Assembly (NCBI GenBank): GCA_047972425.1
Contig: JBKEAR010000012.1
Span: forward strand, 4,197 to 68,196
Origin: JBKEAR01 sp047972425
GTDB taxonomy: Bacteria; Pseudomonadota; Alphaproteobacteria; JBKEAR01
Reading direction: 5' to 3'
Length of the DNA stretch: 64,000 nt
Shown piece after piece: positions 35,166-43,533 of the stretch; within the stretch, counting starts at the first letter, position 1, and each line of letters starts with the position of its first letter. The notes under the pieces are model-generated. The model saw only the letters and a program-made list of their open reading frames with translations, did no database searches and was not told where the DNA came from. The translations under genes were made by a program, and so were the position numbers.

Positions 35166-36436
35166 TAGCTATTCATGGCCTCGAAAAATTCGGCATTGGT
35201 TTTAGAATGACGCAAGCGGTCACGCAGAAACTCCATGGCCTCTACTGTACCCATGGCCATAAGCAAGCGGCGCAATACCCACATACGGGTAAGTGTATCT
35301 TTATCCACCAATTCTTCTTCTTTACGGGTACCGGATTTACCGACATCAATGGTTGGGAATATCCGTTTATCGGCAATTTTTCTATCCAAGATAATCTCAG
35401 AGTTACCGGTACCTTTAAATTCTTCAAAGATAACCTCATCCATCCGTGAGCCGGTATCGATAAGTGCTGTGGCGATAATGGTTAATGAGCCACCTTCTTC
35501 TATATTACGTGCTGCACCAAAAAAGCGTTTGGGGCGTTGCAGGGCATGGGCATCGACACCACCGGTGAGTACCTTACCCGAGCTGGGCACGGTTGTGTTA
35601 TAGGCACGGGCTAAGCGGGTAATAGAATCCAGCAAAATAACAACATCGTGTTTTTGCTCCACCAATCTTTTGGCTTTTTCTATCACAATCTCGGCCACTT
35701 GCACATGGCGCGATGCGGGTTCATCGAAGGTTGATGATATAACCTCGCCTTTTACCGAGCGTGCCATATCGGTTACTTCCTCAGGGCGTTCGTCAATCAG
35801 TAATACAATTAAAAAACACTCGGGGTGATTGGTTGTGATTGAATTGGCAATATTTTGCAGCATAACCGTTTTACCCGTACGGGGCGGCGCAACAATCAGT
35901 GCGCGCTGGCCTTTACCAATGGGGGCAATTAAATCGATAATACGGCTGGTTGTATCTTGATTATTATTATTGTTTGATGCCGGATTTTGGGTTTCTAATA
36001 CCAAACGCTCATCGGGATAAAGGGGGGTTAAGTTATCAAAATTAATACGATGGCGTAAAAGCTCGGGGTCATCAAAATTCACACGGTCGATTTTTGTTAG
36101 GGCAAAATAGCGCTCGTTATTTTGCGGCGAGCGAATTTCGCCTTCTACCGTATCACCTGTGCGTAACCCAAAGCGCCGAACCTGTGCCGGTGATACATAA
36201 ATATCATCTGGCCCCGGTAGGTAATTCGAATCAGGTGAGCGCAAAAAGCCAAAACCATCTTGTAAAACCTCAATCACGCCGCCACCATAAATGGTTTCGC
36301 CTTCTTCGGCATGTTGTTTTAAAATGGCAAACATCAATTCTTGTTTGCGTAAATTCGAAGCATTTTCAATTTCTTTTTCTTCGGCAATATTCAAAAGCTC
36401 GGCAGGCGTTTTAATTTTTAATTCATCTAAATGCAT
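35165..36436 (-). CDS. rho: Transcription termination factor Rho
   Basis: Hexameric RNA helicase that ends transcription. The N-terminal domain starts MHLDELKIKTPAELL, then the RNA-binding cold-shock-like domain (GGGVIEVLQDGFGFLRSPDSNYLPGPDDIYVSP). The ATPase has the P-loop IVAPPRTGKTVMLQNIA, Walker B VVILLDSITRLARAYN, and the Q/R-loop region SGKVLTGGVDAHALQRPKRFF. 423 aa. Leader DNA upstream holds an inverted repeat TATAACGA/TCGTTATA (36483-36505). In alphaproteobacteria rho lies near hemE and the origin, as here. Confidence 0.98.
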   Translation of the reverse strand: MHLDELKIKTPAELLNIAEEKEIENASNLRKQELMFAILKQHAEEGETIYGGGVIEVLQDGFGFLRSPDSNYLPGPDDIYVSPAQVRRFGLRTGDTVEGEIRSPQNNERYFALTKIDRVNFDDPELLRHRINFDNLTPLYPDERLVLETQNPASNNNNNQDTTSRIIDLIAPIGKGQRALIVAPPRTGKTVMLQNIANSITTNHPECFLIVLLIDERPEEVTDMARSVKGEVISSTFDEPASRHVQVAEIVIEKAKRLVEQKHDVVILLDSITRLARAYNTTVPSSGKVLTGGVDAHALQRPKRFFGAARNIEEGGSLTIIATALIDTGSRMDEVIFEEFKGTGNSEIILDRKIADKRIFPTIDVGKSGTRKEEELVDKDTLTRMWVLRRLLMAMGTVEAMEFLRDRLRHSKTNAEFFEAMNS

Positions 36437-36641
36437 AGGGGGGATTTTCCAATAAATATATTGTTATTATGAACAAGAAAGATATAACGAAAGAAAATCG
36501 TTATAGTAATGAGAATGTTATTGTGGCTGATTTAGCATGCCCAATAGGCTTTGTCAATAAGCTTCTCTTGATTTTATAAGCAAAATATGCGCAAAATGAT
36601 ATATATGTTGAAATACAGGTATAAATAAAAAGGAAAGTAAC

Positions 36642-37112
36642 ATGATAACCGGAAAAATCAGCGATGCCATCCCCGAATGGTACCCCGAAGCCCTTAAAAA
36701 ATTAATACAAATTTTTAAAACCACCGATTTTCATAAAATCGATTTAGGTAAACATATTGTGGATGGCGATAATATCTTTTTTGTTGTGGACGAATATACC
36801 ACTATTGAGCCCAAAGTTGCCCGCCCCGAAGACCACCAAATTTATGCCGATTTACAATTTATTTTTAGAGGCGAAGAGCGCTTTGGCGTAACCCTAGGCA
36901 ATGATACATTGGTAGAAAGCGAAGCCTATGATATTGAGCGTGATATTCGCTTTTACGAGCCCTCTAACCAATATGGTCGCCTGCATTTTAAACAAGGCAT
37001 GTATATTATCGTTATGCCCGAAGATGTGCATGTGCCCCGCCTAGATATGCCCGATGGCCACCGCGAAGTACGTAAAGTTGTGGGTAAAATTAAGGTTGAG
37101 TTATTGCGATAA
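36642..37112 (+). CDS. YhcH/YjgK/YiaL family protein
   Basis: 156 aa, cupin-like fold. The family (DUF386; YhcH, EbgC/TabA relatives) binds metal and is implicated in sugar or sialic acid degradation, for instance as anomerase. Typical blocks: HIVDGDNIFFVVDEYTT, ARPEDHQIYADLQFIFRGEERFG (H and E/D metal ligands), YIIVMPEDVHVPRLD and VRKVVGKIKVELL. AAGGAAAG before the ATG. Monocistronic, ending at a terminator. Its specific sugar is unknown; the distant murQ-PTS locus is a possible partner. Confidence 0.85.
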   Translation: MITGKISDAIPEWYPEALKKLIQIFKTTDFHKIDLGKHIVDGDNIFFVVDEYTTIEPKVARPEDHQIYADLQFIFRGEERFGVTLGNDTLVESEAYDIERDIRFYEPSNQYGRLHFKQGMYIIVMPEDVHVPRLDMPDGHREVRKVVGKIKVELLR

Positions 37113-37130
37113 TATTTTATAAACCATTCA

Positions 37131-37160
37131 AAAGCCCGTAATCTTTATTACGGGCTTTTT
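37131..37160. terminator. Bidirectional terminator between the yhcH-like and Dyp peroxidase genes
   Basis: The arms AAAGCCCGTAAT (37131-37142) and ATTACGGGCTTT (37147-37158) have a 4-base loop and are flanked by A and T runs. Confidence 0.93.
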
Positions 37161-37173
37161 ATATAATTTGCAC

Positions 37174-38100
37174 TTATGCATCAAATTTTTCAAAAAACGA
37201 TTGGGGCGGAATAAAAAAGTTAATCCCCATTGTGGCATCAACAAATTTTAGTAAATGATCAAAATTGCCATCTTCATCGGCAGTAATCATTTGTTTAAGA
37301 GAATCCTCAATCACCTTAACCGAAGCCGCAAAACCCACAAATATCGTGCCATGTTCCATCGCATTACCAAAAGGACGATTTTGCCGCAGCATTTTAAGTT
37401 CCTCACCGGTTTCATCCACCACTTTCGATTTCACATTATGGGCAAAGGGCATTTTTTTATCATCATCAATTTCAATATCATCAAATTTAGTACGGCCAAT
37501 CACACCCTCTTGCTCTTCGGTAGATAATGCGTCCCATAATTCATGTTTATCGATATATTTCTGAAAAACCAAATAACTGCCACCAACATATTCCGGGTCA
37601 TCTTTAATTAAAACCGCATCCGCCCGTTTTTTATCTTTGGGGTTTTCAGTTCCGTCAACAAAATCAATCATATCGCGATCATCTAAATATTTAAAACCCT
37701 GAATATCAATGATTAGCTCGGCAAAAGATGAAAAAGCCGTTTTTAAATATTTGGCAACCTGATAATTTAAATCAATCCGTGTGGATTTAATCATAAAAAA
37801 GATATCACCTTGGGTCGCCGGAAATTCCCTATTGCCATCTTTTAACGCAATAAAATCATGGAGTTCTTTGGGTTTGGGGAAGTTTTTAAATAGCTGATCC
37901 CACCCCGATGATGAAAACCCGCATGTTACCGTTAAATGGGCATCACTATCCTTTTGTCCAATGGATTTTTCGGTATTGCTAATATGGCCTAATGCTGTTG
38001 CCAATTGCGCATCACTCGGCTGTTTGTGAATATTAAAAACCAAATATTCCACATGGGGCGTTGGGTCACTTAATAATCCGTTTTGTGCTTGTTCAATCAT
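37174..38100 (-). CDS. Dye-decolorizing (Dyp-type) heme peroxidase
   Basis: 308 aa, YfeX-like class, no Tat or Sec signal, so cytosolic. The distal catalytic Asp is in FVDGTENP (Asp149), the proximal heme ligand is His221 (FAHNVKS), and the distal Arg lies in LRQNRPFGNA (near 239-242). N-terminal GHISNTEKSIGQKDSDAHLT and the end VDATMGINFFIPP fit. Role: peroxide-dependent oxidation of aromatic or porphyrin substrates; physiological substrate unclear. Monocistronic. Confidence 0.92.
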   Translation of the reverse strand: MIEQAQNGLLSDPTPHVEYLVFNIHKQPSDAQLATALGHISNTEKSIGQKDSDAHLTVTCGFSSSGWDQLFKNFPKPKELHDFIALKDGNREFPATQGDIFFMIKSTRIDLNYQVAKYLKTAFSSFAELIIDIQGFKYLDDRDMIDFVDGTENPKDKKRADAVLIKDDPEYVGGSYLVFQKYIDKHELWDALSTEEQEGVIGRTKFDDIEIDDDKKMPFAHNVKSKVVDETGEELKMLRQNRPFGNAMEHGTIFVGFAASVKVIEDSLKQMITADEDGNFDHLLKFVDATMGINFFIPPQSFFEKFDA

Positions 38101-38244
38101 AATTATCCCCTCTAAAATTTATTAAATTCATACCCATAAACTTTACATGAATAAGCAATTTCAGCAACCTTTACCTATAAAAAGATTGATGAATATGCGG
38201 CTTTCCTTTAAATTTATCAAAGATATTTATTAAGGGAGAAAAAG

Positions 38245-39105
38245 ATGCGTGTATCATTCATTGGTTTAGGGGCAATGGGTTACCCGATGGCGGGGCATTT
38301 AGCAAAAAAATATAATGTTTCAGTTTATAATCGCACCCATGCAAAAGCCCAACAATGGCAAACAGAATATGGGGGATATACCTGCCAAAATTTGGCCGAA
38401 GCATTACAGAATATAAATGTAATTTTTATGTGTTTAGGCCGCGATGAAGATGTACTTTCGGTTGTGGAAAATCCGGAATTTTTAGACAATATATCTGCCG
38501 ATATGATTCTTGTTGACCATAGCACAACCTCCTTTAACTTAGCCCAAAAGCTCCATAAAATTTGTAATGAGCGTGGTGCTTATTTTGTTGATGCCCCGGT
38601 ATCGGGTGGGCAAGATGGTGCCATAAAAGCCATGCTTTCGACCATGATGGGCGGCGATACGGTTATTATTCAAAAAATAGAGCCTCTACTCAGCTGTTAT
38701 TGCCAAAAGCAAACCCATATTGGTGCAACCGGTTACGGGCAATTGGCCAAAATGGTTAATCAGATTTGTGTAACCAGTGTGTTACAAGGATTATCGGAAG
38801 GTTTAAAATTTGCCGAAAATGAAAATATTGATATCGATCTTTTACTCAATGCCATATCAGGTGGTGCGGCGCAATCTTGGCAAATGGTTCACCGGGGCGA
38901 AACCATGCATAAACGCCTATTTGACTTTGGTTTTGCCATTGATTGGATGATTAAGGATTTGGGTTATGCACTTAATCGCGCCCAAGAAAATGGTACGGAT
39001 TTAGATTTCACCGAGCAAATTTATAATGAATATCAAAAATTGAGCCAACAAGGCCATGGCCGTAAAGATACATCGGCTTTAATTTTAGCTATAGATGATG
39101 AATAA
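38245..39105 (+). CDS. NAD(P)-dependent 3-hydroxyacid dehydrogenase (HIBADH/GarR family)
   Basis: 286 aa beta-hydroxyacid dehydrogenase. Rossmann start VSFIGLGAMGYPMAGHLA; YNRTHAKAQQW after the second strand (Asn-Arg suggests NADP preference); substrate motif FVDAPVSGGQDGAIKAMLSTMMGG; catalytic Lys in GYGQLAKMVNQI. Could be tartronate semialdehyde reductase, 3-hydroxyisobutyrate dehydrogenase or a glyoxylate/succinic semialdehyde reductase; context does not decide. GGGAG upstream of ATG. Ends at a bidirectional terminator shared with hemE. Confidence 0.88.
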   Translation: MRVSFIGLGAMGYPMAGHLAKKYNVSVYNRTHAKAQQWQTEYGGYTCQNLAEALQNINVIFMCLGRDEDVLSVVENPEFLDNISADMILVDHSTTSFNLAQKLHKICNERGAYFVDAPVSGGQDGAIKAMLSTMMGGDTVIIQKIEPLLSCYCQKQTHIGATGYGQLAKMVNQICVTSVLQGLSEGLKFAENENIDIDLLLNAISGGAAQSWQMVHRGETMHKRLFDFGFAIDWMIKDLGYALNRAQENGTDLDFTEQIYNEYQKLSQQGHGRKDTSALILAIDDE

Positions 39106-39110
39106 TAAAC

Positions 39111-39133
39111 AGCCCCTTAAAAATTAAGGGGCT
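39111..39133. terminator. Bidirectional terminator between the dehydrogenase gene and hemE
   Basis: The arms AGCCCCTTAA (39111-39120) and TTAAGGGGCT (39124-39133) have a 3-base loop. Confidence 0.85.
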
Positions 39134-39139
39134 TAAATT

Positions 39140-40159
39140 TTACATTCTTTTATAATGATGCACTTGTTCAATCACCGCTTCTACATTTTTTATGGGGGTT
39201 TCGGGGGTAAATCCGTGATTGAGATTAAATACCATCGGTTTCGCTGCCCAATGGGATAAAATATTATCAATGGCACGCTCCATTTCCACACCACCGGCAA
39301 CAATACGCTGATTATCTAAATTACCTTGAATGCAAACTTGACTTTGCAAATGTTTAGCTGCCCAAGCCACAGGGGTGGATTGATCTAAAGAGATAGCATT
39401 TACTTTGGTTTGCTCAACAAAATCCTTACATAATATACCGCCCCCCCGGGGAAAGCCGATAATCGGCGTTTCGGGATGTTTGGCTTTGAGTTTACGCACC
39501 ATCTTGGCAACAGGTTTAATAGCATAATCGGCAAAGCCTTGCTCATCAAGTGCCCCTGCCCAACTATCAAAAATTTGCACCGCATCCACACCCGCTTGAA
39601 TTTGTGCCGAAAGATATTCTACCGATGTTTCTACAATGATATCTAAAAGCGTTTTAAAAGCCTCTGGATTGCTATAAGCATAATATCTGGCCCATTGGCT
39701 ATCGCGCATACCTTTGCCCTGTACCATATAGGTAGCAACCGTCCAAGGTGCACCACAAAAACCCAAAAATGTCACACCATCACGTAAACCGGCTTTTACA
39801 TTGGCAATTGTATCCATAATGGGTGCTAAACGCTCAACCGCACCTTCAACTTTTAACTCGGCAATATCCAAATCGGCCAATTTTGGCCCTTCGCCTTTTA
39901 CAAAAGAGACATCTTGACCCAAAGCTTGGGGAATAACTAAGATATCCGAAAATAAAATGGCACCGTCAATATCATATCTGTTTACCGGCTGCAATGTGGC
40001 CTTGGCTGCCATTTTTTGGTTATAACAAAAATCCATAAAATTAGGTGCTTTGGCTCTCAATTCTAAATATTCGGGTAAATGCCGCCCAGCTTGGCGCATA
40101 AACCATACGGGTACACGCTCTGTCATATTGCCTTTTAAATTCTCTAAAAGTATTTTCAT
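39140..40159 (-). CDS. hemE: Uroporphyrinogen decarboxylase
   Basis: Converts uroporphyrinogen III to coproporphyrinogen III in heme synthesis. Signatures: VPVWFMRQAGRHLPEYLELR (catalytic Arg), GFCGAPWTVATYMVQGKG, IQIFDSWAGAL-type segment (AVQIFDSWAGALDEQGFAD), and VFNLNHGFTPETP near the end. 339 aa. A hemE neighbour is a hallmark of alphaproteobacterial replication origins, and DnaA boxes start about 150 bases upstream of its ATG. Confidence 0.97.
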   Translation of the reverse strand: MKILLENLKGNMTERVPVWFMRQAGRHLPEYLELRAKAPNFMDFCYNQKMAAKATLQPVNRYDIDGAILFSDILVIPQALGQDVSFVKGEGPKLADLDIAELKVEGAVERLAPIMDTIANVKAGLRDGVTFLGFCGAPWTVATYMVQGKGMRDSQWARYYAYSNPEAFKTLLDIIVETSVEYLSAQIQAGVDAVQIFDSWAGALDEQGFADYAIKPVAKMVRKLKAKHPETPIIGFPRGGGILCKDFVEQTKVNAISLDQSTPVAWAAKHLQSQVCIQGNLDNQRIVAGGVEMERAIDNILSHWAAKPMVFNLNHGFTPETPIKNVEAVIEQVHHYKRM

Positions 40160-40310
40160 TTTATCCCCGCTTTCTGGCAGACTATATTTATTTAATTATA
40201 TTAAAATTAATAAGATTGATAATGATGTTATAGGGTAGAAAGACAATAATTACCAGTTTTTTTATGGGTTATTTATAATTTATCCCAATAAAAAATTTTA
40301 TGATTTTCAT

Positions 40311-40660
40311 TGGGGATAAGTAATAATTCACTCTATAAAACAATTGATTATTTGATTGAATAAGTTGTGGATAAATACTTTTCCACAATGGTTTTAAATA
40401 TACGAATTTTCTGAGAAAAAGCTGTGGATAAATCGGTAGTTTTTCACAGGAAAAACTTTTCACATTTTATCCACAATTTTTCTCTATTTTTGTGCATAAG
40501 AAAATTATATTGATTAATATTAAGATAGATTATTATTTTATTGTTTGGATATATGAATATAGCATGTTGAGAATAAATTGATAATTTTAAAAAAACATCC
40601 TATATAATGAAATGTGATAATAACTTTATCGATAATATAATTTTATTTATTTTAAATTTA
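40311..40660. other. Probable chromosomal replication origin (oriC)
   Basis: Three perfect DnaA boxes TTATCCACA occur at 40366-40374 (minus), 40423-40431 (minus) and 40467-40475 (plus). TTATGCACA is at 40491-40499 (minus), TTTTCCACA at 40379-40387 and TTTTTCACA at 40440-40448 (plus); a weaker match TTATCCCCA is at 40311-40319 (minus). A highly AT-rich stretch (about 40500-40664) follows and could be the unwinding element. The location beside hemE, as in Caulobacter and relatives, supports the call. No gene is seen here. Confidence 0.85.
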
Positions 40661-40664
40661 ATAC

Positions 40665-40693
40665 TTGACATTAATAGTTGGACAAATTATATA
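40665..40693 (+). promoter_or_regulatory. Consensus sigma-70 promoter of the origin-side small RNA
   Basis: TTGACA at 40665-40670, a 17-base spacer, and TATATA at 40688-40693. This is one of the closest matches to consensus in the window and points into a region with no open frame but a terminator 145 bases downstream. Confidence 0.75.
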
Positions 40694-40699
40694 TAAATC

Positions 40700-40873
40700 A
40701 TAGATGAAAATCTATCATAGAGTAAACTCGTTTGGCATATTTATTAAAGGTTCAAAACTCCTTCTTCTATCCCCAATATGGAGTAATACAAACCTCTATC
40801 CTTAACCTTTAATAGGTGGTCAAATAATCTCCTCCTTAAAAGCATTAATCTTTATGGTTAATGCTTTTTATTT
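40700..40873 (+). ncRNA. Probable structured small RNA with anti-Shine-Dalgarno motifs
   Basis: Predicted transcript of about 170 nt between a consensus promoter and a terminator. Seen in order: a 5' hairpin TAGAT-GAAA-ATCTA (40701-40714, GNRA tetraloop); a long stem TATTAAAGGTT (40742-40752) with AACCTTTAATA (40804-40814) enclosing ACTCC/GGAGT; a single-stranded stretch with CTCCTCCTT (40829-40837), complementary to ribosome binding sites; and the terminator. A second CTCCTTC lies in the inner stem region. This resembles anti-SD riboregulators known in Hyphomicrobiales (AbcR and CCUCC-motif sRNA types), but identity with any known family is not shown. Confidence 0.65.
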
Positions 40874-40876
40874 TTG
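40840..40876 (+). terminator. Terminator of the small RNA
   Basis: The arms AAAGCATTAA (40838-40847) and TTAATGCTTT (40858-40867) are followed by TTATTTTT. Confidence 0.85.
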
Positions 40877-40898
40877 AACTTTTCTATCCATATAAAAA

Positions 40899-40920
40899 AG
40901 GCAATCATTTTTGATTGCCT
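40899..40920 (-). terminator. Terminator of gpmI
   Basis: The arms AGGCAATCA (40899-40907) and TGATTGCCT (40912-40920) have a 4-base loop; on the minus strand six T follow. Confidence 0.9.
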
Positions 40921-40945
40921 CTTTATATTTTAAATAATTACTCGC

Positions 40946-42484
40946 TTATTTTGTAAGCAACATGCTTTCGCCAGTCATTTCTGTGGGTTGGTCAATACCT
41001 AGCAAGCGTAATAATGTGGGGGCAATATCACCTAATTTACCATCTTTTAAACCGGTTACACAACTTGGTGCATTGACCAAAATACCATTAACCATATTGG
41101 TTGTGTGGGCGGTGTGCGGGCCATTGGTTGTATAATCCCACATTTCCTCTGCATTACCATGATCTGCCGTAATCAGTGCGACAGCATCGGTTTTACGAAT
41201 AGCTTCATCAATACGGCCCAAGCAAACATCAACAGCTTCTACGGCCTTAACAGCAGCCTCTAATACACCTGTATGGCCAACCATATCACCATTGGCAAAA
41301 TTCACCACAATAAAATCATATTTTTTGCCCTCAATGGCTTCAATGAGGCCATCACAAACTTCATGGGCGCTCATTTCGGGTTGTAAATCATAGGTGGCTA
41401 CTTTGGGCGAGGGCACTAAAAAGCGATCTTCGCCATCATAAGGTTCTTCACGCCCGCCATTAAAGAAGAATGTAACATGGGGATATTTTTCGGTTTCGGC
41501 AGAATGATATTGTTTTAAACCTTCATTAGAGATAACCTCGGCCAAAATATTATTGAGCTCTTCGGGATAAAACATTGTATCCATATAAGGGGCTAAATCA
41601 TCCGAATATTCAACAAAACCGAGTTTGGCGGCAAATTTAAATTGATGACCCCGATCAAAACCATTAAAATTATCTAAAAGTAATGCCCGTAAAATTTCCC
41701 GCGCACGATCGGCTCTAAAATTGGTAAAGGCAAGGCTATCGCCATCTTTCATGCCTTTGTAATCACCAATAACAGTGGCTTTAACAAATTCATCGGTTTC
41801 GCCGCGGGCGTAACCTGCGGCAATTGCACTTGAAAAATTATCGGCTTTATATTCGGCTTCACCTTTGGTGGCAGCAAAATAGGCTTGCGATACACGTTCC
41901 CAACGGTTATCCCGATCCATCGCATAATAACGGCCAACAAGAGAACCAAGGGATACATTATTTAAATCTTTAATGGCTTCTTCAAACTCTTTGGCCGATG
42001 CTTCGCCCGATTTTGGGGCAACATCGCGGCCATCGGTAATACCGTGAACCACGACCGAAATACCATCGTTAGATAAATCTTGTACCAGTTTAATCCCATG
42101 TTCCATATGGTTATGCACACCACCTTTGGATAACATAATATAAACATGGCAATTACCACCGGATTTTTTGGTTTGTTCAACTAAGGCTTTATAAGCTTTG
42201 TTTTCACGAAATTTATCATTTTTGGCTTCATTAGAAATACGCGGTAAATCTTGCATAACAATGCGCCCCGCACCAATATTCATATGGCCAACTTCAGAGT
42301 TACCCATTTGGCCATCGGGTAACCCCACATGGGCACCAAATGTATAAATTTGGTTGGTAAGCTCGGTTTCGACCAAGCGATCCCAATTGGGTGTATGGCC
42401 AATTTTTACCGCATTATAATCTTCCTCTGCACGGTATCCCCAACCGTCTAAAATACATAAGATAACAGGTCTTTTAAACTGCAT
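40946..42484 (-). CDS. gpmI: 2,3-bisphosphoglycerate-independent phosphoglycerate mutase
   Basis: Manganese-dependent interconversion of 3- and 2-phosphoglycerate in glycolysis. VILCILDGWGYR carries the first metal Asp and GQMGNSEVGHMNIGAGR the phosphoryl-accepting Ser; further metal motifs are NFANGDMVGHTG and LITADHGNAEEM. About 512 aa. The start at 42484 is chosen since GAGG lies 9 bases before it; the in-frame ATG at 42493 directly abuts that site. A single gene with its own terminator. Confidence 0.96.
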   Translation of the reverse strand: MQFKRPVILCILDGWGYRAEEDYNAVKIGHTPNWDRLVETELTNQIYTFGAHVGLPDGQMGNSEVGHMNIGAGRIVMQDLPRISNEAKNDKFRENKAYKALVEQTKKSGGNCHVYIMLSKGGVHNHMEHGIKLVQDLSNDGISVVVHGITDGRDVAPKSGEASAKEFEEAIKDLNNVSLGSLVGRYYAMDRDNRWERVSQAYFAATKGEAEYKADNFSSAIAAGYARGETDEFVKATVIGDYKGMKDGDSLAFTNFRADRAREILRALLLDNFNGFDRGHQFKFAAKLGFVEYSDDLAPYMDTMFYPEELNNILAEVISNEGLKQYHSAETEKYPHVTFFFNGGREEPYDGEDRFLVPSPKVATYDLQPEMSAHEVCDGLIEAIEGKKYDFIVVNFANGDMVGHTGVLEAAVKAVEAVDVCLGRIDEAIRKTDAVALITADHGNAEEMWDYTTNGPHTAHTTNMVNGILVNAPSCVTGLKDGKLGDIAPTLLRLLGIDQPTEMTGESMLLTK

Positions 42485-42564
42485 AATATCCATCCTCTTT
42501 AAATTTTGATAAGCCTGATTAATATATCAAGCAATAATCGGCATCACAAGGGTTTTTATATAAT

Positions 42565-42593
42565 AAAAGGCCAATGCAAAACATTGGCCTTTT
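42565..42593 (-). terminator. Terminator of the outer-membrane protein gene
   Basis: The arms AAAAGGCCAATG (42565-42576) and CATTGGCCTTTT (42582-42593) have a 5-base loop; T-rich on the minus-strand 3' side. Confidence 0.92.
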
Positions 42594-42618
42594 TCAATGA
42601 AAAATATTTAATCAGTGA

Positions 42619-43269
42619 TTAGAAGTGGAAACGAACACCTAAGCCCACATTATGGCTAGCATATTCAATAAAGTTGCCACTTGCTTTTGCGTCAGTAGAA
42701 AATTCAATATCATCAAAAGCTAAATAGCGATATTCGGCAAAGATTTCAGAAAACTCGGTTAAGCTATAAGATGCACCCACAATAGCTTGCCAAGCAAATA
42801 CGGTATCATTACCCTTATCGCCGCCAATATCAGCCAAAGCCATACCAGCACCTAAGCCCACATAAGGTGTTAAACCAAATTGTAACGGAAAATCAACATA
42901 ACCATTGGCCATAAATGTCCAAGCGCTACCACCGTCAATATCTAAAGCATCATCAATTGAATCTTTATCAAGATCAAGCTTATGATAGCCAACTTCGCCC
43001 TCAATCCGTGTACGAAGATTATTGCCTTGCCATAATTTATAGCCAACAAAGCCGCTCATACCAAAGCTACCATCCCATTCGGCTTCATCATGAACACGGT
43101 TGGGGCTAGATAAGGCATTTGCAGCATTATAAACAACATCGCTATCAGGAATAGACGACCAAAATGCTGAAATACCGGCGTAATAATTGCCAACTAATGT
43201 ATTTTCGGCATGGGCTGCACTCATGCCAAGGGCGGCAACTGCAGCAACACTGATTAATAATTTTTTCAT
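42619..43269 (-). CDS. Outer-membrane beta-barrel protein (Omp25/31-like)
   Basis: 216 aa from the ATG at 43269 (signal peptide KKLLISVAAVAALGMSAAHA). The mature protein is built of alternating strands ending in the outer-membrane C-terminal signature VGLGVRFHF (terminal Phe). GFVGYKLWQGNNLRTRIEGEVGY and LTPYVGLGAGMALADIGGD are typical of OmpW/Omp25-type eight-stranded barrels. TGGAG precedes the start; an in-frame TTG at 43281 is less likely. Likely abundant surface protein, as judged by its strong terminator. Confidence 0.85.
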   Translation of the reverse strand: MKKLLISVAAVAALGMSAAHAENTLVGNYYAGISAFWSSIPDSDVVYNAANALSSPNRVHDEAEWDGSFGMSGFVGYKLWQGNNLRTRIEGEVGYHKLDLDKDSIDDALDIDGGSAWTFMANGYVDFPLQFGLTPYVGLGAGMALADIGGDKGNDTVFAWQAIVGASYSLTEFSEIFAEYRYLAFDDIEFSTDAKASGNFIEYASHNVGLGVRFHF

Positions 43270-43533
43270 TTTTCGCTCCAAAAAAATCTTAGCTTTTTAT
43301 ATTTCGTAAAATCATAAGATTAATAATTATATAAATAACCTATATAGTAGAGTCTATTTTGTTCGGATAATCAAGCTATTTTCTTACGTATTCCATGCCT
43401 TCACTTAATGATTGTTGCAAAAAAAACACATTGTAAATATAGCTATCATAAATATTTATTATTCTAATTTTAGCAATATGCTTAAATAAATGAATAATCG
43501 TTTAAATACTCATAACTATTTATATTTTAATTA

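Noticed and set aside
36437..36520. Inverted repeat TATAACGA/TCGTTATA in the rho leader considered as a riboswitch
   Set aside because: A single 8-bp stem without further conserved structure; at most part of rho autoregulation.
40269..40463. Minus-strand frame of 64 codons in the oriC region
   Set aside because: It is made of DnaA boxes and AT-rich DNA; no ribosome site and low-complexity protein.
43282..43533. Spacer between the outer-membrane protein gene and ppa considered for a small RNA
   Set aside because: AT-rich with no terminator hairpin or consensus promoter found; only the omp promoter region seems likely.
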